A stretch of 64,000 bases of DNA, taken from Siphonodentalium dalli (lineage: Eukaryota > Mollusca > Scaphopoda > Gadilida > Siphonodentaliidae). The position numbers were made by a program, and so were the translations under genes. Position 1 is the stretch's first letter; every line of letters begins with the position of its first letter. The DNA lies in NCBI GenBank assembly GCA_032622095.1, contig CP136066.1, forward strand, positions 192,188,816 to 192,252,815, given 5' to 3'. Below the pieces are notes generated by a model, which saw only the letters and a list, made by a program, of their open reading frames with translations, was not told the DNA's origin and made no database searches. This document shows positions 47,997 through 60,480 of this stretch, piece by piece.

Positions 47997-49238
47997 TATT
48001 TACATTCAGAATTGAACCACGGATTGCCACTTTTCTTGGAATACTGTTTTTGCTTACCTCTGATGCCAAATGTTGTTCGTGTTGCTTTAGCCGGGTTCCA
48101 TTTATGGCATTTTCATCCACTCTTACAAGTGGCGTACTAGTATGCTTGTCATTGGCGGATTCTCTCACACTGAGTTTCAATGTTAAGGGGTTATGGGCGT
48201 CGGAATACAGGGAACTGAAAATAAGCACTTTAAATTACAAAGTGTATAGTCCACAACTGATGCATTTTTACAAGTATATGATCCGTTTCCTTTATCATGA
48301 CCCACTCTGTCGTTTAAAATAACAAATTCATTATATTTGCAGAAATCTAAGAGTTTTTTCCAAAACCGTTTTTCATCATATCCATGCTATTCCGTTCTGT
48401 GGCATGTCCATATTCAATAAGTTCGGCTTCAACATCTGTAAACTTAAAATTGCTGTCATTTAGTTTTTCGGTTTCATCGATTGTTAGATAATCCCTGTCA
48501 GTTGCCGTGCGGGCATTGAAATCGCCAGTTAAACTTCGCTAAATCTACTTGCGAGCCCAAGATATTCGCATTCAAGCTGCTGGTATGGGTCATTTACGGA
48601 TTATCTGGAACTGTGTGGTGGGATATAGACAATGCACATAATCAAATCCTCGCTCATTTTAGCTAACTGACGGTTTATCTTTATCCACAGCACGTATTTG
48701 CAATCTGTTTTTATAATTTCAACAAACTCACTAATGCATTGTCTGTACCCAACCACAGTGCCACCAGATTTTCTGTTTGAACACTTATAACGGTTTTCAT
48801 TTCAAATACATAACCGGGCAAATTAAAAGTGTCACAATCATCTATCTTAGATTCGGAAAAACACAATAAGTCAAAGTCATTACATAGGTCCTAAAATTCT
48901 GGACACCTGAGACGTGAAACAAGACCGCACACATTAAGGGACAACAGTTTCAAAATAGTATTATTATAATGGGTCACATTTGTTGTTGTGTTGACACTCT
49001 CAGTATGTAGTCCTGTATAATTTGTTCGGTTTCCCTATGACGGTGAAGATCCGGTGCGTCCACGTTTAATCTGACGACCTGTCAGTATGGGTGTCTGGTT
49101 CTGGTTATTTCCAAATGCTGAATCTTCATCGCGTGATTTTATACGCGGCATATATTGAGCTCCATCTATGTAAAGAATGTCTCTGACCATTTTTACTTTT
49201 TGTCCATTTTTGCGCCCTTCCTTTTTCACAGGGTACAA
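47997..49238 (-). pseudogene. LINE ORF1 end and AP-endonuclease domain (frame-broken)
   Basis: On the minus strand, 49238-49035 is a basic low-complexity stretch ending RGRTGSSPS (end of the first protein region). The endonuclease then starts KLLSLNVCGLVSRLRC at about 48955. Further landmarks in order are LLCFSESKIDD (about 48870), SGGTVVGY (about 48765), VLWIKI (about 48690), IVYIPPHSS (about 48630), GDFNAR (48526-48509) and SDAHNPL (about 48200). These are APE-type endonuclease motifs. Stops and frameshifts are frequent, so it is inactive. It continues beyond the inserted TIR element into the RT half at 45818. Confidence 0.85.
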
Positions 49239-49664
49239 CTCTCGATCCGGATATTACAATCGCGGTTTTCGTCGTTGTTATTACTCGCACAATAGGATTT
49301 TAATTATGCTTACGTTATTTGGGACTATAGATTATGAGGGGAATGGAAAAGTTAATCGAATTTTAACTATCAAAAAATCGTGAAAATATATCATTTCGAT
49401 CACAAGGAACCGTCACAAATTTGGCAAGAACCATCACAAATCAGCGATAGAACGACTTCATATAACAGTTCCCACACAGTGATTGGACTCACGAAGTCAT
49501 ATTGTACTCACTCCAATACTAGTTTGAATTTCGGGACTCCTGTGATGTCATGTAGTATATTCTTGGCACATTCGGAGTCCAGTATGACCTTTTCCAGGAT
49601 TATCATGTGACGGCTTTTGCCCAATCAGAAATATTGTTAGTAAAGGGATGGATAATAAATACTT
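49239..49664. other. 5' flank of the LINE, unassigned
   Basis: May include more of the LINE 5' end, but I cannot define it. A frame at 49380-49610 shows no domain. Confidence 0.35.
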
Positions 49665-49974
49665 TTATTATATACTTGCCCTTGAATTATAAGGTTTTAG
49701 CAGTGAGATATAAGTGATATCCCACTAGTGAGATATAAGTGATATCCCACTGGCGAAATTTCTGATGTATTGACATTCACTGAGGGCCATAGGCAAGTAA
49801 CTAAAGTATATAATAAACAGAATATCCACACTTTTTCAGTGGATATGAGTTAAATCTCATTCGTGATGACGAAACATTTGAATTTCCACCCGTGGCTAAA
49901 GCCACTCGTGGAAATTCAATGTTTTGTCATCAGTCATGAGATATAACCTATATCCACTGAAAAAGTGTGGATAT
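49665..49974. repeat. nested palindrome cluster
   Basis: The inner hairpin at 49822-49974 (atatccacactttttcagtg and mirror, 153 bp) has arms of about 70 bp around ggctaaagcc. To its left, ttattatatacttgccc (about 49668) is mirrored by ggcaagtaactaaagtatat (about 49791-49815), and it encloses a 25-bp tandem duplicate (gtgagatataagtgatatcc twice, 49702-49751). The result is two adjacent fold-backs, one containing a tandem repeat. Confidence 0.8.
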
Positions 49975-52900
49975 CCTCTATATATATGATGTCTTATTCC
50001 ATGCTTATTCGAATGTTTCTCTCTCTCCCTGCAAAAAAAACATCGGACCATGTCACAGATTACTTTGAAAATAACAAGTTGCTCATTTTCCGAAAGCAGG
50101 AACTAATATGTTATTTAAAAACGTCATATGCCGTTCAAGCGGACAATACTACCAGAATGATATGAATCTTGTTCTGTTGTTCTCGATTCGACCCCTGTCT
50201 TGGTGCACTTCCGAAATGCATATTGCGATTATGATCGTCAACAAAATATGGAGTGAACATTTACATATTCACAAGCCACCTAACTGGTGATCAGTTTATG
50301 TCAATCATCTTAGAAAATATTGCAATTTGTGCACACTCTGGGTCCACGTAGAACATATGCCATGCATCTCTACTCTATAGTTACACCAGTAGAGATAATA
50401 TTCCACCAGTACAAACGTTTTTGACGTTCCGACCCGTTCTGACAGGCAACTTTATAACATTTAACAAACAAGGCACGGAACATATTTATTTACTAACACA
50501 TGAATAATCTAATTCACAGCAGAGGATGGTCCTAACTCGAGAATGCATGTTTTGTGCGACCTTTGTGAGCGGATATAGCAATGAACATTGAATTAATTAC
50601 CCGGGAGAAATTCCATCATTGTAAGCGACGCAAAGCAAACTCGCACCAACAGTAACTTAAAGTCACATGTCGGTTTGCGCTCCAAAATACACCTAATTAT
50701 ATTCGCTTTTGAATTTTTCCCGGTATCGAAATTGATCGAAATTATTGAACTACCTTTCTACGGGCATTAAGTGTGACAGAAAGACGCATTGGAGTAATAC
50801 AAATTCAACTTTTAACACGGCATTTGCATGACTCCCAAAAAACAAACAACAGCCATGTACACGGTGTGGATCAGAAAAGAGCGTTCCGTGTCTGTATATT
50901 CCCGATACGGTAGAAATACAGAGCGTTTATAACAGCTGGACAATGGCGTAACTGTGGCAAGTATTTGTCAGAGCAAATGAAGCCGGTATATTAATATCTC
51001 GTGTATTGGTCAATCTATCTTATACCTCCTACCAAATTGCATTTAATTTAGCTCGAATGAGCCATGACCGTTTAATCGATTATTTACAAAACAAAAATCC
51101 TTCAATAATTCGAAATCGGCTGTAAAAAAAAGAGGAATATTATCTCCCAAGATGTTATAATTACGTCACACGAAAAATAAGGAATTTACGATGATATTTA
51201 GTTGTATCTCGTAAGTTGTATGATGCGCGAGCTTGTTTTTAATAACATACACACAAAAATAAGGAATTTATTTTAAAACATCGGGCTTATTTCGCCCTCC
51301 GGGTGTATTATCAGCTACAGTTTCTTGGTAATCTATGGGCGCATGGGTGTTTTTTTTATAGAAATTTGATTTTTGGGACGCTTTAAAAGTTGTAGTGCGA
51401 CCCCGAGGCCGAGTCTGGTAAAAAGTGTAGTTGGGAATTTCAATCTCGTTTATTGTCGTTTACATTATTATTTCATGCAGCGGGCGTCTCTCGAGACATG
51501 GTTTATTATTCGCATGCCAAGAAGTGCAAGGCGATTAATTCTGACGGGAATTCGCGCGTTAACTATTGTTCTTTAACCTGCTTTGTTGCATTGTTATTTG
51601 AACATCTTTCGTTTATTTTCATGTGACATAAATCGGAATGCTATCTACTATTAGGGTGGAAAGACACATGCATGTAATCTCTGTAAATATCGTGTATTTT
51701 GCGTTTTACATGGATCATACAACCATGTAATATGTGTCTGCTGACAACACAATCATTGCGGCTATGTTTGACCACAGTGAGTCAAGCTCTGAGCGTGCAA
51801 AGAGCCGTTGACTGGACGAAGTCGTCAGGCCGCTTAAAATAATTGTTCGCGCGATAACCCAAATGTTGGACGTTCTGTTTAAATCATTGCCAGTCTTCTC
51901 TTGATTGTATACCAGTGATGGTCCCAGGATTTCCCCAATGCAGGGGCTATGATCCCCAACATGGGGGCTATATTATCCCGGAAATAACCGGACTGACCAC
52001 TACATATTTCCTCGACCGGGGGGGCATGCAGCAGATGAGTCCTACCCCCCCCCCCCCCCCACCCACCCTGAAGCCACGAAGCCACTCCTGATTTGTAAAT
52101 ATTGTAGTTGACAGTCATATATGTTGTGCCTGTTTGCTACGAGTGATTAATCTCATATGCAGCAATTTATGCTATTCATATAATTATGAACATATTATTA
52201 CAGCTTTGAATTTGAAGGTACAGAAGGTGGTGTTGCTGTGCATATGTGTCTTCATTCGGGAAAAGGGTTGTCTAGAGCTCTGCGAGTTCACAACTACGTC
52301 ACATTTCCTCTCTTGTGTTATATACGCACAATTTACAACTATGGAATATTTAAGTAAAACATTATGTTGTACATTCTTGCCCAGATAATCCCGGCCGATA
52401 CATTCAACTAAATCCCTTAGTTATTCGAAACTTTCGAGAACCAGCACCCTCTCCCAATCATGGATTATAGTCCAAAATGTGATAATTCAAGCCTGTACAG
52501 GCTAAACTTGTGACAGTTTGGAACTTGTTCATCCTTTGACCTGAGAAACATAAACTGTTCTGTGAATTCTGGGTTAAAAATAGGGGGGGGGGGGTGACTC
52601 TTTTCTTTCAACGCTGTACCTCCATTAATTTGTTTGGCGCTGTAATGGATATATGCATGGAAATCCCAATTGAATGTTATCACATGAGATCAAATTATCC
52701 GAGCAATCTCAAAAATCTGGTATTGTCTGTCTCAATTTTCCAATGCCTGTTATTCAAGGCATGAGAGCATCATATCGGATTGGTAAAATTTGAGCTCAGA
52801 CCATGCATAGTCGAGAAACAAATATCCTTATCCTTACGACTCGGCGTTGTCCGATTAGGCTAAATCACTTAACATGGAATTCACCATGTATGAGTTAGTT

Positions 52901-53849
52901 GATTGCCTTGTGTATTACTATATAGCATTTCCAAAATGTGGAGCCAGAGAGCCGTTCGGGTTTTGCTGGACGAGATCAAATTGGGAGTCAGTGTGCGTGA
53001 CATTAAACACTCATGTATCACAATCGTCATAAAAGAGCTTCAAAAGTCTGCATATTTTATTTTTATTTTGGATAACCCTGTTTCCAAGAAATGACGAGAA
53101 ACCAATCAAGTATAAAATCGACGGACTCAAATCCACTTTTCGAAATGAACTAAAACTCGTGAAAAACAGCAACAGATATCAAACAGGATTTATTCATTTC
53201 GGCATCCATGAAAGAAGACATGTTTATGACTGGCCTGAAATATCTTGATAACAGTTAGTTTGATTTTGGCTAAAACTACTCACTGGTCTCGCCTGCTGAA
53301 ATGGAACGATCGCGCGCAGGCGATTAATGCTATCAATGATTGGTGTGACCATGCAAAATACATGGATTTTACATACATATATTACATGCATGTGTGTATC
53401 CACCCTTATACTGCATGGGGATTTGACGATTGTATAATAAATTTATTTCGAACATGAATCCTACGAGGTGTTTGTTTATATCGGTGTTTAACATGTTATT
53501 TAATATCGTTTAGTGAACTTTTTCATTTAGTTATACTCGACAAATATCGGCATGTTATATTCCAAATGAATTGGGATGGTAATTATTAACCAAGTCCACG
53601 TTACTTAGTATGCGGAATATATCGGAGCTATGAATAGAGATGTCATTAAGAAAAGTTCCAACACTAACCCTTCACATTGGTTGTTTAACATACAATGTGG
53701 CCTAATTCTAAACATCATTTTTATTTATTTGTACCGAGGATATATCAGAATGCTATATGCATTGAAGAATGTTCAGAAATTACCCCGCCCCCTTCCAGTG
53801 ACCATGTTTTATTTTATCCTCATGAGGGAGGGGGCATATTATAATTAGT
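49975..53849. other. unassigned stretch with one dispersed repeat and poly-C/G tracts
   Basis: Contains dispersed repeat copy 1 (50825-51075, listed separately), C-runs at 52045-52060 and a G-run at 52583-52593. Frames such as 49965-50290, 51373-51576 and 52134-52388 have no domain. No gene is supported. Confidence 0.4.
50825..51075 (+). repeat. dispersed repeat, copy 1
   Basis: Parallel to 59220-59490. Shared landmarks in order: caaacaac..catgt.tacggtgtgg, gaaaagagcgttcc, agagcgttta, acagctg, atggc, a cagagca/cagacca + aatgaag/tatgaag region, ttgcat/ttgcgt, and gctcgaatg. Diverged, same orientation, 8.4 kb apart. No shared ORF. Confidence 0.7.
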
Positions 53850-54330
53850 CCTCATTGGACCATATTTTAATTGACCCTCATGGGACTATATTGTATTGCA
53901 CCCCAGTGCGACCGTAGTTTAATCAACACTGATGACACCATATTTTAATTATACCTCATAATGGGACCATATATTTATTCTGTAATTAAGTCACGTTACC
54001 ATATTTTAATTGACCTTAACAAGACCATATTTCAATACCCCCCCATGGGTCCATATTTTTATTAACCCTCATGGGACGATATTTTAATTAACAATCAAGG
54101 ATTCAATGTACAATTTTAATTAACCATCATGTGACCATATTTTGTATTAAGCCTCATTGGACGATATATTAATTAACACTCATGGGACTATATTTTATTT
54201 AACCGTGATGTGACCATAATTTTATTTACCCTCATCGGACCATATTTCAATTAACCCTCTCTGGGTGTGACCATATTTTAATTTAACCTCATGGAACCAT
54301 ACATGTATTTTAATTAATCATTATGAGAGA
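53850..54330. repeat. AT-rich minisatellite, unit about 30 bp
   Basis: The phrase gaccatattttaattaaccc followed by tcatgg recurs about 15 times with substitutions and small length changes. Period is close to 29-31 bp. It is not coding in any frame. Confidence 0.9.
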
Positions 54331-55825
54331 TCATATCAGGAGTGCATTACCTGAGGCCATTCTTAGATCAGCATTACGCCTTCCTACGGTGTACATTGGC
54401 AAGTATATCTGACCCTGTTGCAGGAGGTGGTTGACTAAATATGAATAAAACATACTCGGTGGTTGCGTAATTGGATACACAATGTCATTAGAAGCGTGCT
54501 CGTTCTTGAACCATGTTACGATTGCCCGATTATTATTCTACATGCTATTCCATGAGCTACTCAGACCACTATTTCAAATGAAATTAGAAAAAAAATCACA
54601 CATGTGTTAATCGGTACGTTTCATCGCCCTCCAAATGTACAATGTTGGGTGAGATCGAATGTAATATTGATGATGTAATCAATGCCTATCCATCGAAAGC
54701 AAATTTGTGGAGACTTAGATGAAAACCAGTTTGCCCTTTCTAGAACAAAAGTATATATCATCAATATGCACTCAGTTTACTCTTGACCAAGTTATAAACG
54801 ACTCGACAATCTTCACTGAATACTGCGAGACATTAATAGACGTCGTACTGACAAAGTAGATCTGCACGTTACAGCAAATGATTCATTATATAGAACCCCC
54901 TTCGTTTGCGACTTAGTCAGATACTATGTCCCAGTGTACTCAAAAGCCACACTCTTAATCAAACAAAACCGAATAAACTTACCATGCGCACAATCTATAC
55001 ATGTATGTACGAGCAAGGAAATTGTCCTGCCATTAAAAATCAAATTGAACCTCCCGAGTGGCCACAATACATAATTAATTAGTCAAAAATATATGTAGCA
55101 CTTTAACGGAAAAACTGACTGATCTCATTCATCCCACACAAACAACCTACTATAGGAGAGATGAACCTAAAGGATGAAACCCCGGATTAAGTATTTAATT
55201 TGACAAAGATAAAGAATACACACAATATCGTAAAATTCCCAACTGCGTGATTAATGAAGTTAATGAGCGGCCAAACGTATATATCTTATGAAGGTACAGG
55301 TATACAGTTATACATAATCCCACGACAACGGACAATGGTGATATATGCAGCATCGCATCCACTGATACGTCAAATAATTTCAACCCGGATCCGACCAACG
55401 TTTAAATCGTTTTAAATCACTATATATTATGTGGCATTTTCGCATATATCACTATAAATATGTGACTTTATCGGCTAGCGAGAAATCTTAGCCACGAATC
55501 CGGGCTTCATGTGGTTGTAAAGATTGGACTAGCTCATAAAAGTGAATCTATGTTTGTCTTCGATGGGATGGTTGCTCCGTGCATATACTCATTATACTGG
55601 TCGTATTAGTTTTATCATATTAGTTGTGCCTAAATTTATCATATTAGTTTTGCCTAAATTTAATTTGAGGTCATAACATTGTGAGTGTCTTTAAATTCAC
55701 ACCAACAAGACCAATTTCAAAATAAGTCCGATGGAACTACATGTATTCGTCATATGTTCATTTTTGAGTGGAAATTGATATTTAAGTAAAGGTGAATTTC
55801 TGTATTTTTATCACTTCAAAATCAG
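54331..55825. other. unassigned, probable 5' part of the DDE element
   Basis: No recognisable exon. The first catalytic Asp region of the transposase at 55826 should lie upstream of it, perhaps here, but I could not find it; it may have decayed. Confidence 0.35.
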
Positions 55826-56277
55826 ACTCAGACATATTCATCTTATAAATCACATAACACATTCAAATCGTTAATAGATGTGAATATGACAGGAGCTGTG
55901 GTTTCAGTGTCTAAGCTATTTGGAGGATCAGCTTCGGACGTCGAAATTACTAAACAATGTGGACTGCTGGATGAATTAGAGGAAAATGATGCAGTTATGG
56001 CAGACAAGGGGTTTGTACATTTAGCGGGTGAACTGAAAGAAAGGTAAAATTGTATATGCCTCCAATGAGAAATGAGGAACAACTCTCGAAAATGGATGTT
56101 GTTTATACAAGAAGAGTGGCATTTGCTAGGATTCATGTTGAAAGAAAAATGGGTCAAATCAAAACATTTAGAATTCTACAGGGAATTATGCCACTTAGTC
56201 TCAGTACTAAAACTGCCGATAGTATATTCTTTGTTTGTTGTGCACTCACCAAGTTGATGCCCCCACTTGTTCAATGA
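55826..56277 (+). pseudogene. DDE_Tnp_4-type transposase relic (Harbinger/ISL2EU-like)
   Basis: After an acceptor-like tttttatcacttcaaaatcag the frame reads TQTYSSYKSHNTFKSLIDVN, then VSKLFGGSASDVEITKQCGL, then NDAVMADKGF with the second catalytic Asp. A 1-base frameshift near 56045 follows. The next frame gives MPPMRNEEQLSK and ARIHVERKMGQIKTFRIL with the catalytic Glu, ending LPPLVQ-like and stop at 56277. These are the classic second half of DDE superfamily endonucleases (PF13359 type). The first Asp region is not found. Together with the convergent YqaJ relic downstream this suggests one old element. It is dead by frameshift. Confidence 0.85.
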
Positions 56278-56772
56278 CAGGCATGTTAATTAAGGTATAT
56301 ATTGAAATTGAATTATTCATTATGTTTAGTGATCTTCTTAAAATATGAACAGACTCTGGCAGATAAAAGACCCTGATATGTATACAACATACAGCCCCAG
56401 TCATGCATGTTATGTTAAGATAGTAAGTTCAACAAAACAGCTCATTGAACTTATTTCCTAAACATCTCTACAAATGAATGAATGGGAATCAAGTAATATT
56501 CACTGGCTAGTACCCCGTCATTAAAGGGTTAACATATGTTATATAAAGATACATGTATTTACATGTATATATATATATATATGTTATCTTAGCAAACATT
56601 GAGATGTTGTCTGTGACTTACGTTAAAAATGAACTAAGGATGATGTTGATGTATACACATTTAATTATATGCAATAAATATTTATAAATCAAATAAATGG
56701 GACATAATAAATTCTTCATAAAATGTTCTGACACTAAAAAGAATTTTTCAATCGGGTTGGTACATAAAAGTC
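56278..56772. other. spacer within the putative ISL2EU-like element
   Basis: No coding potential. A short TA-rich run (atatatatatatat at about 56567-56582) is present. Confidence 0.4.
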
Positions 56773-57060
56773 GAGATCACTGAGTCGCGGCAATACTGGT
56801 ACTGGGTTCATCCATCCCCCGCTACGCGGTTTAAGTGCTACAGGTCAAAGTTCTGGAGGTGCATTCCATATACGGAACTTTTGAATATTCATGAGTCCAT
56901 ATATGGAGCTTTTGAATATTCATGAATTCCATATTTGGAATCATGAATATTCAAAAGTTCCAGATACGGAATGCATCTCCAGAACTTTGACCTGTAGCGC
57001 TTAAACCACATAACGGGGGGGGGCTGGATAAATTCAATATGGCCGTGACTCAGTGATCTC
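56773..57060. repeat. 288-bp fold-back element
   Basis: gagatcactgagtcgcggca is mirrored by the right end ccgtgactcagtgatctc. Arms of about 120 bp (including gctacaggtcaaagttctgg and ttttgaatattcatga) enclose a short centre with two more ttgaatattcatga copies. The outer quarter is more diverged than the inner part. It is a non-autonomous fold-back between the DDE and YqaJ relics. Confidence 0.85.
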
Positions 57061-57144
57061 GTTTATAACCGCACCACAACGGAACACTTGACTAGTCAAC
57101 TTTCTTCTGTCCTTCACATGCTATTATGACTGAATATATATATA

Positions 57145-57776
57145 TCTCATATATATTTTGAAGACCTCTGTCTGTATGTTTGTCTGTATGTTTGTATGTT
57201 TGTCATTTATACAAATCTACGATTCTCGACCGATCGGGACCAAACTTGGTACGTGTGTGTAGTTTGACCAGGCGGTGGACGTTGTCGTATTGGCGAGCCC
57301 GTGCGGCGCCCGCTTCGCGCATGCACAGACGAGATCTCGGAAACGGGTGGAGCTATCGACTTGAAATTTGGTATGTGAATGTATCTTGCCCCGGATGCGA
57401 ATTTTATCGGGTCGCCGAGCCCGTGCGACGCCAGCTTCGCGCATGCGCAGACGAGATCTCGGAAACGGGTGGAGCTATCGACTTGAAATTTGGTATGTGA
57501 ATGTATCTTGTCCCGGATACGAATTTTATCGGGTCGCCGAGCCCGTGCGACGCCAGCTTCGCACATGCGCAGACGAGATATCGGAAACGGGTTGAGCTAT
57601 CGACTTGAAATTTGGTATGTGAATGTATCTTGCCCCGGATACGAATTTTATTGGGTCGCCGAGCCCGTGCGACGCCAGCTTCGCGCATGCGCAGACCAGA
57701 TCTCGGAAACGGGTGGAGCTATCGACTTGAAATTTGGTTTTTGAATAGCCCGGACAACGTCGGGCTCATCGGCTAG
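57145..57776 (+). mobile_element. Helitron-like non-autonomous element, 632 bp
   Basis: Starts A|TCTCATATATATTTTGAAG, then a tctgtatgtttg run, and ends cccggacaacgtcgggctca then TCGGCTAG|T. It has a GC-rich hairpin then CTAG with T following, as for the copies at 28065 and 40530. The interior has a 122-bp tandem repeat. It is inserted about 15 bases past the stop of the YqaJ relic. Arg-rich frames on both strands are repeat artefacts. Confidence 0.75.
57295..57740. repeat. 122-bp tandem repeat, about 3.7 units
   Basis: gagcccgtgcg starts units at 57295, 57417, 57539 and 57661, an exact 122-bp period. Units differ by a few bases and contain tcgcgcatgcgcagacgaga and ggagctatcgacttgaaatt. This is the internal minisatellite of the Helitron-like element. 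Confidence 0.92.
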
Positions 57777-57791
57777 TATTATATAATGTCT

Positions 57792-58330
57792 CTACTCAAT
57801 CATGTGTGGCAGAATATATTCTGAATAAAAGTGTATTAGCTTATCATATAGACCATCCCAAAACATTTGGTCAAATGGAATTGGAAGAACAATAATATGT
57901 TTCTTTGTATACACGACGAAATCACATTCTTTATACCCAGAAATAGCCATCTGACCCTGGAATAGTATCGATTGGTCCTCCTCAATTAAATGCCTCGCTC
58001 AGTCATCGTACAATAAAAATCCTTGTCTTTGCAGGCATCAGCTAACATGCTGTCACGCCACTTGTATGGACACTTGATTTCCAATATTGTTTGGGAAACA
58101 CTGGCACTATTGGAGTCACACGAAGTAACAACACCATCTGGGCTAGCACCAATATATCCACAGTTTGATATAATATAAGCCACATTCATCTATTTTTATT
58201 TATTTGTTGTACTTCAGCTTCATGTGTGCGACATACTTTTTTTTGCAATCATTTCGTTATTCCTCCCCCATTTCAGTGATGCACGTAACGATGTACGTTC
58301 TTCATTTTGTACAAATGTTTTTCGAAGTCT
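57792..58330 (-). pseudogene. YqaJ-type (lambda exonuclease-like) recombinase relic
   Basis: Minus-strand order: SLRASLKWGRNNEMIAKKSM with the WG-x2-NE motif at 58270-58253; GASPDGVV (58150-58133 region) with the catalytic Asp; LEIKCPYKW (58081-58064 region) with the E-x-K pair; then after a frameshift near 57990 EDQSILFQGQMAISG, CDFVVYTKK and FDQMFWDGLYDK, ending PHMIE and stop at 57792. All core motifs of the PD-(D/E)XK YqaJ nuclease are visible, but at least two frameshifts and stops break it. YqaJ nucleases occur as accessory proteins in some animal DNA transposons. The convergent DDE relic 1.5 kb away makes that the likely origin. Confidence 0.85.
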
Positions 58331-59219
58331 GTCAATCGATGAATTTTGACGAACACATATTTCGACAAAAGTTTATGCTGTTACCCTGCATTGTCTCGAT
58401 AATTTCGATGTCTTTTTTCTATTTCATACACAACCGGTTGTGTCACAGATGACATCACATTCAGGAATTTTATCTCATTCAGATCGTCCTGTCTTGTTAT
58501 GTTTCTCAAAAGTATTATTCGGTCAGATGCCAATATAAGTTCTGATACACTTGATGTCTCGACCTCTTCACAATAGCCGACATTAATATAAGAAACTACA
58601 GTGTATGTGTAGAACGACACTTGGTCAATGTATTTGTATGTAAAACTACACATTGCTATGTGTATTAACCGGGTTTACTCATTTGATGTGTAATCGTTTC
58701 TACACATTAGTTATAAGAGTGATGGAATACTAACATAAAACGCTCTTTATTTATATTACTGTAATATGAATATTACTTCACACCATGCTCCAAATATAGG
58801 CTGTATTTTTAGTCGGCAGATTCATTTAGAAGCCATATATATACATTATGTTGATGTCATCTGGTCAGCTTCTGTTGCTTAGTGCCTGTAATTTAGTAAA
58901 CTGTATATATGAGCTTCAAAACTACGTATAAATGCTATATTGAACAACAATTTTCAATTGGACCCACGGTATGCCCGCGAGCCGTATACTTGATGTATGC
59001 TATTTGTTTTTCGTTTCAAAGTTCAAACAGAGTGATGCAAATGTAATAAATATATAACTATATAATTATATATGATCTGAGATTCACGTGCGTGGATTAT
59101 TATAATGTACCGAGCTTGTTAATTGTTATTATCCTGCCCATACGTTTTCATTACCAAAATATTCATAACATCGACGCATTTTTATTATATGTCCAATGTC
59201 CCAATGTGTTTGGGTCCCA

Positions 59220-59490
59220 ACAAACAACACCATGTTTACGGCGTGGAATCGAAAAGAGCGTTCCTTGTTATTGTCTATTCTTGATATAAATAAAGAGCGT
59301 TTATTTAATATATTTGCGAAACATTGAAAACAGCTGAGAAATGGCTATGACCATGTCATGTATTTTTCAGACCATATGAAGTCGATATGTCAATATTTTG
59401 TGTACTTGTCAACCCGTCTTATAGCTCTTTTCAAATTGCGTAGACATAATTTGGAAGCTCGAATGCGTCATGTCTCCATTTAAAACAAAT
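59220..59490 (+). repeat. dispersed repeat, copy 2
   Basis: Partner of 50825-51075 (see there), same orientation. It starts near caaacaacaccatgtttacg and fades out after gctcgaatgcgtcatg. Confidence 0.7.
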
Positions 59491-59712
59491 GATATCCAAG
59501 TCTATGGAAATATATTCTTTTTTTTTACAACAGTTAGAAACGTATAGTCGGGTCTTGGTGGTTTACAGTTAACAGTGGACACCCGCCAATCACGTAACCA
59601 CTGTCGCACTGTTCTTTAGAGATAGTTGTAGCTCAGAATTCTTGAAGCAAATTAAATCTTCAAGCGTACAATTCTGGGATAACTGCGGTCCAGTAATGGA
59701 TACTGTTCGAAG

Positions 59713-59782
59713 CAGAGGGGATTCGGTAAAAGAATAGACGAGGCCCTTCCACCGAGTCTATTCTTTACCGAATTCCCGACGC
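59713..59782. repeat. 70-bp hairpin
   Basis: gggattcggtaaaagaatag and its mirror ctattctttaccgaattccc (about 22-bp arms) surround gaggcccttccaccga. A less exact outer part extends a few bases further. Confidence 0.75.
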
Positions 59783-60480
59783 TGAGAATATTATCTGACT
59801 TAAAACCCACCCATTGAATTGTCATTGGAGCCAACTATCCATTTGGTCTGGTCCACAGCTCTGTCTTGATTACCTGAGTATACGCACACAGTTCAGCACG
59901 GACATTTATTGTTGTCCACGGCGAAAAGCCACACGTTTCAATTATTATTAGGACTCGCCAGTTGAGGGACGTTTCCTCCGAAGTTTGCCGTTGCGCTATG
60001 GATTCGTCAGTGTATGTGAGCAATATATTTCTATCCAATTGTATTTGTTTATTTTTTTCTTTGTTGACTTAAAGATGCCCATCCAATTCGACATCAATTA
60101 AGTTAACATTCCATAATAATTTAGCAGGCAATAAAACATGAAAAATAATGGCCGTTATACATAATTATGCATCACCAATACAGCACCACCAGAATCATCC
60201 AAACTAATGTGATCAGAAAAATGATCATAAATAGCATATTTTCGAAATTTCTCTTCAATTTTTATCGTTGGTTGGTAATGAAGTAAAAACGCTCGAAACA
60301 ACACGATACCTGGTAAAACTATCTCATTATTAAGAAGTCGAAAGCATACAAGAAGCTTGCATAAATGGGTTTACTGATTCTTTCTCATTGTTGTCTTGTG
60401 TATAATACGCAATAGAAGTGTTATAGTGTCCAATCGCAAGGGGGTATCTTCCAATTATTATCAGGAAGACACCTAGATGT

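Larger units (their letters stand above)
58331..60480. other. unassigned stretch, possible 5' part of the YqaJ gene
   Basis: The 90-codon minus frame at 58381-58653 ends just upstream of the YqaJ domain and could be its N-terminal region, but no domain is recognised. Contains dispersed repeat copy 2 and one hairpin, listed separately. Confidence 0.4.

Noticed and set aside
55843-56157. 104-codon minus frame
   Set aside because: Antisense of the DDE transposase relic, whose plus-strand motifs are clear.
57180-57744. Several overlapping Arg/Cys-rich frames on both strands
   Set aside because: They are produced by the 122-bp tandem repeat, which stays open in more than one frame because 122 is not a multiple of 3 and the units are GC-rich.
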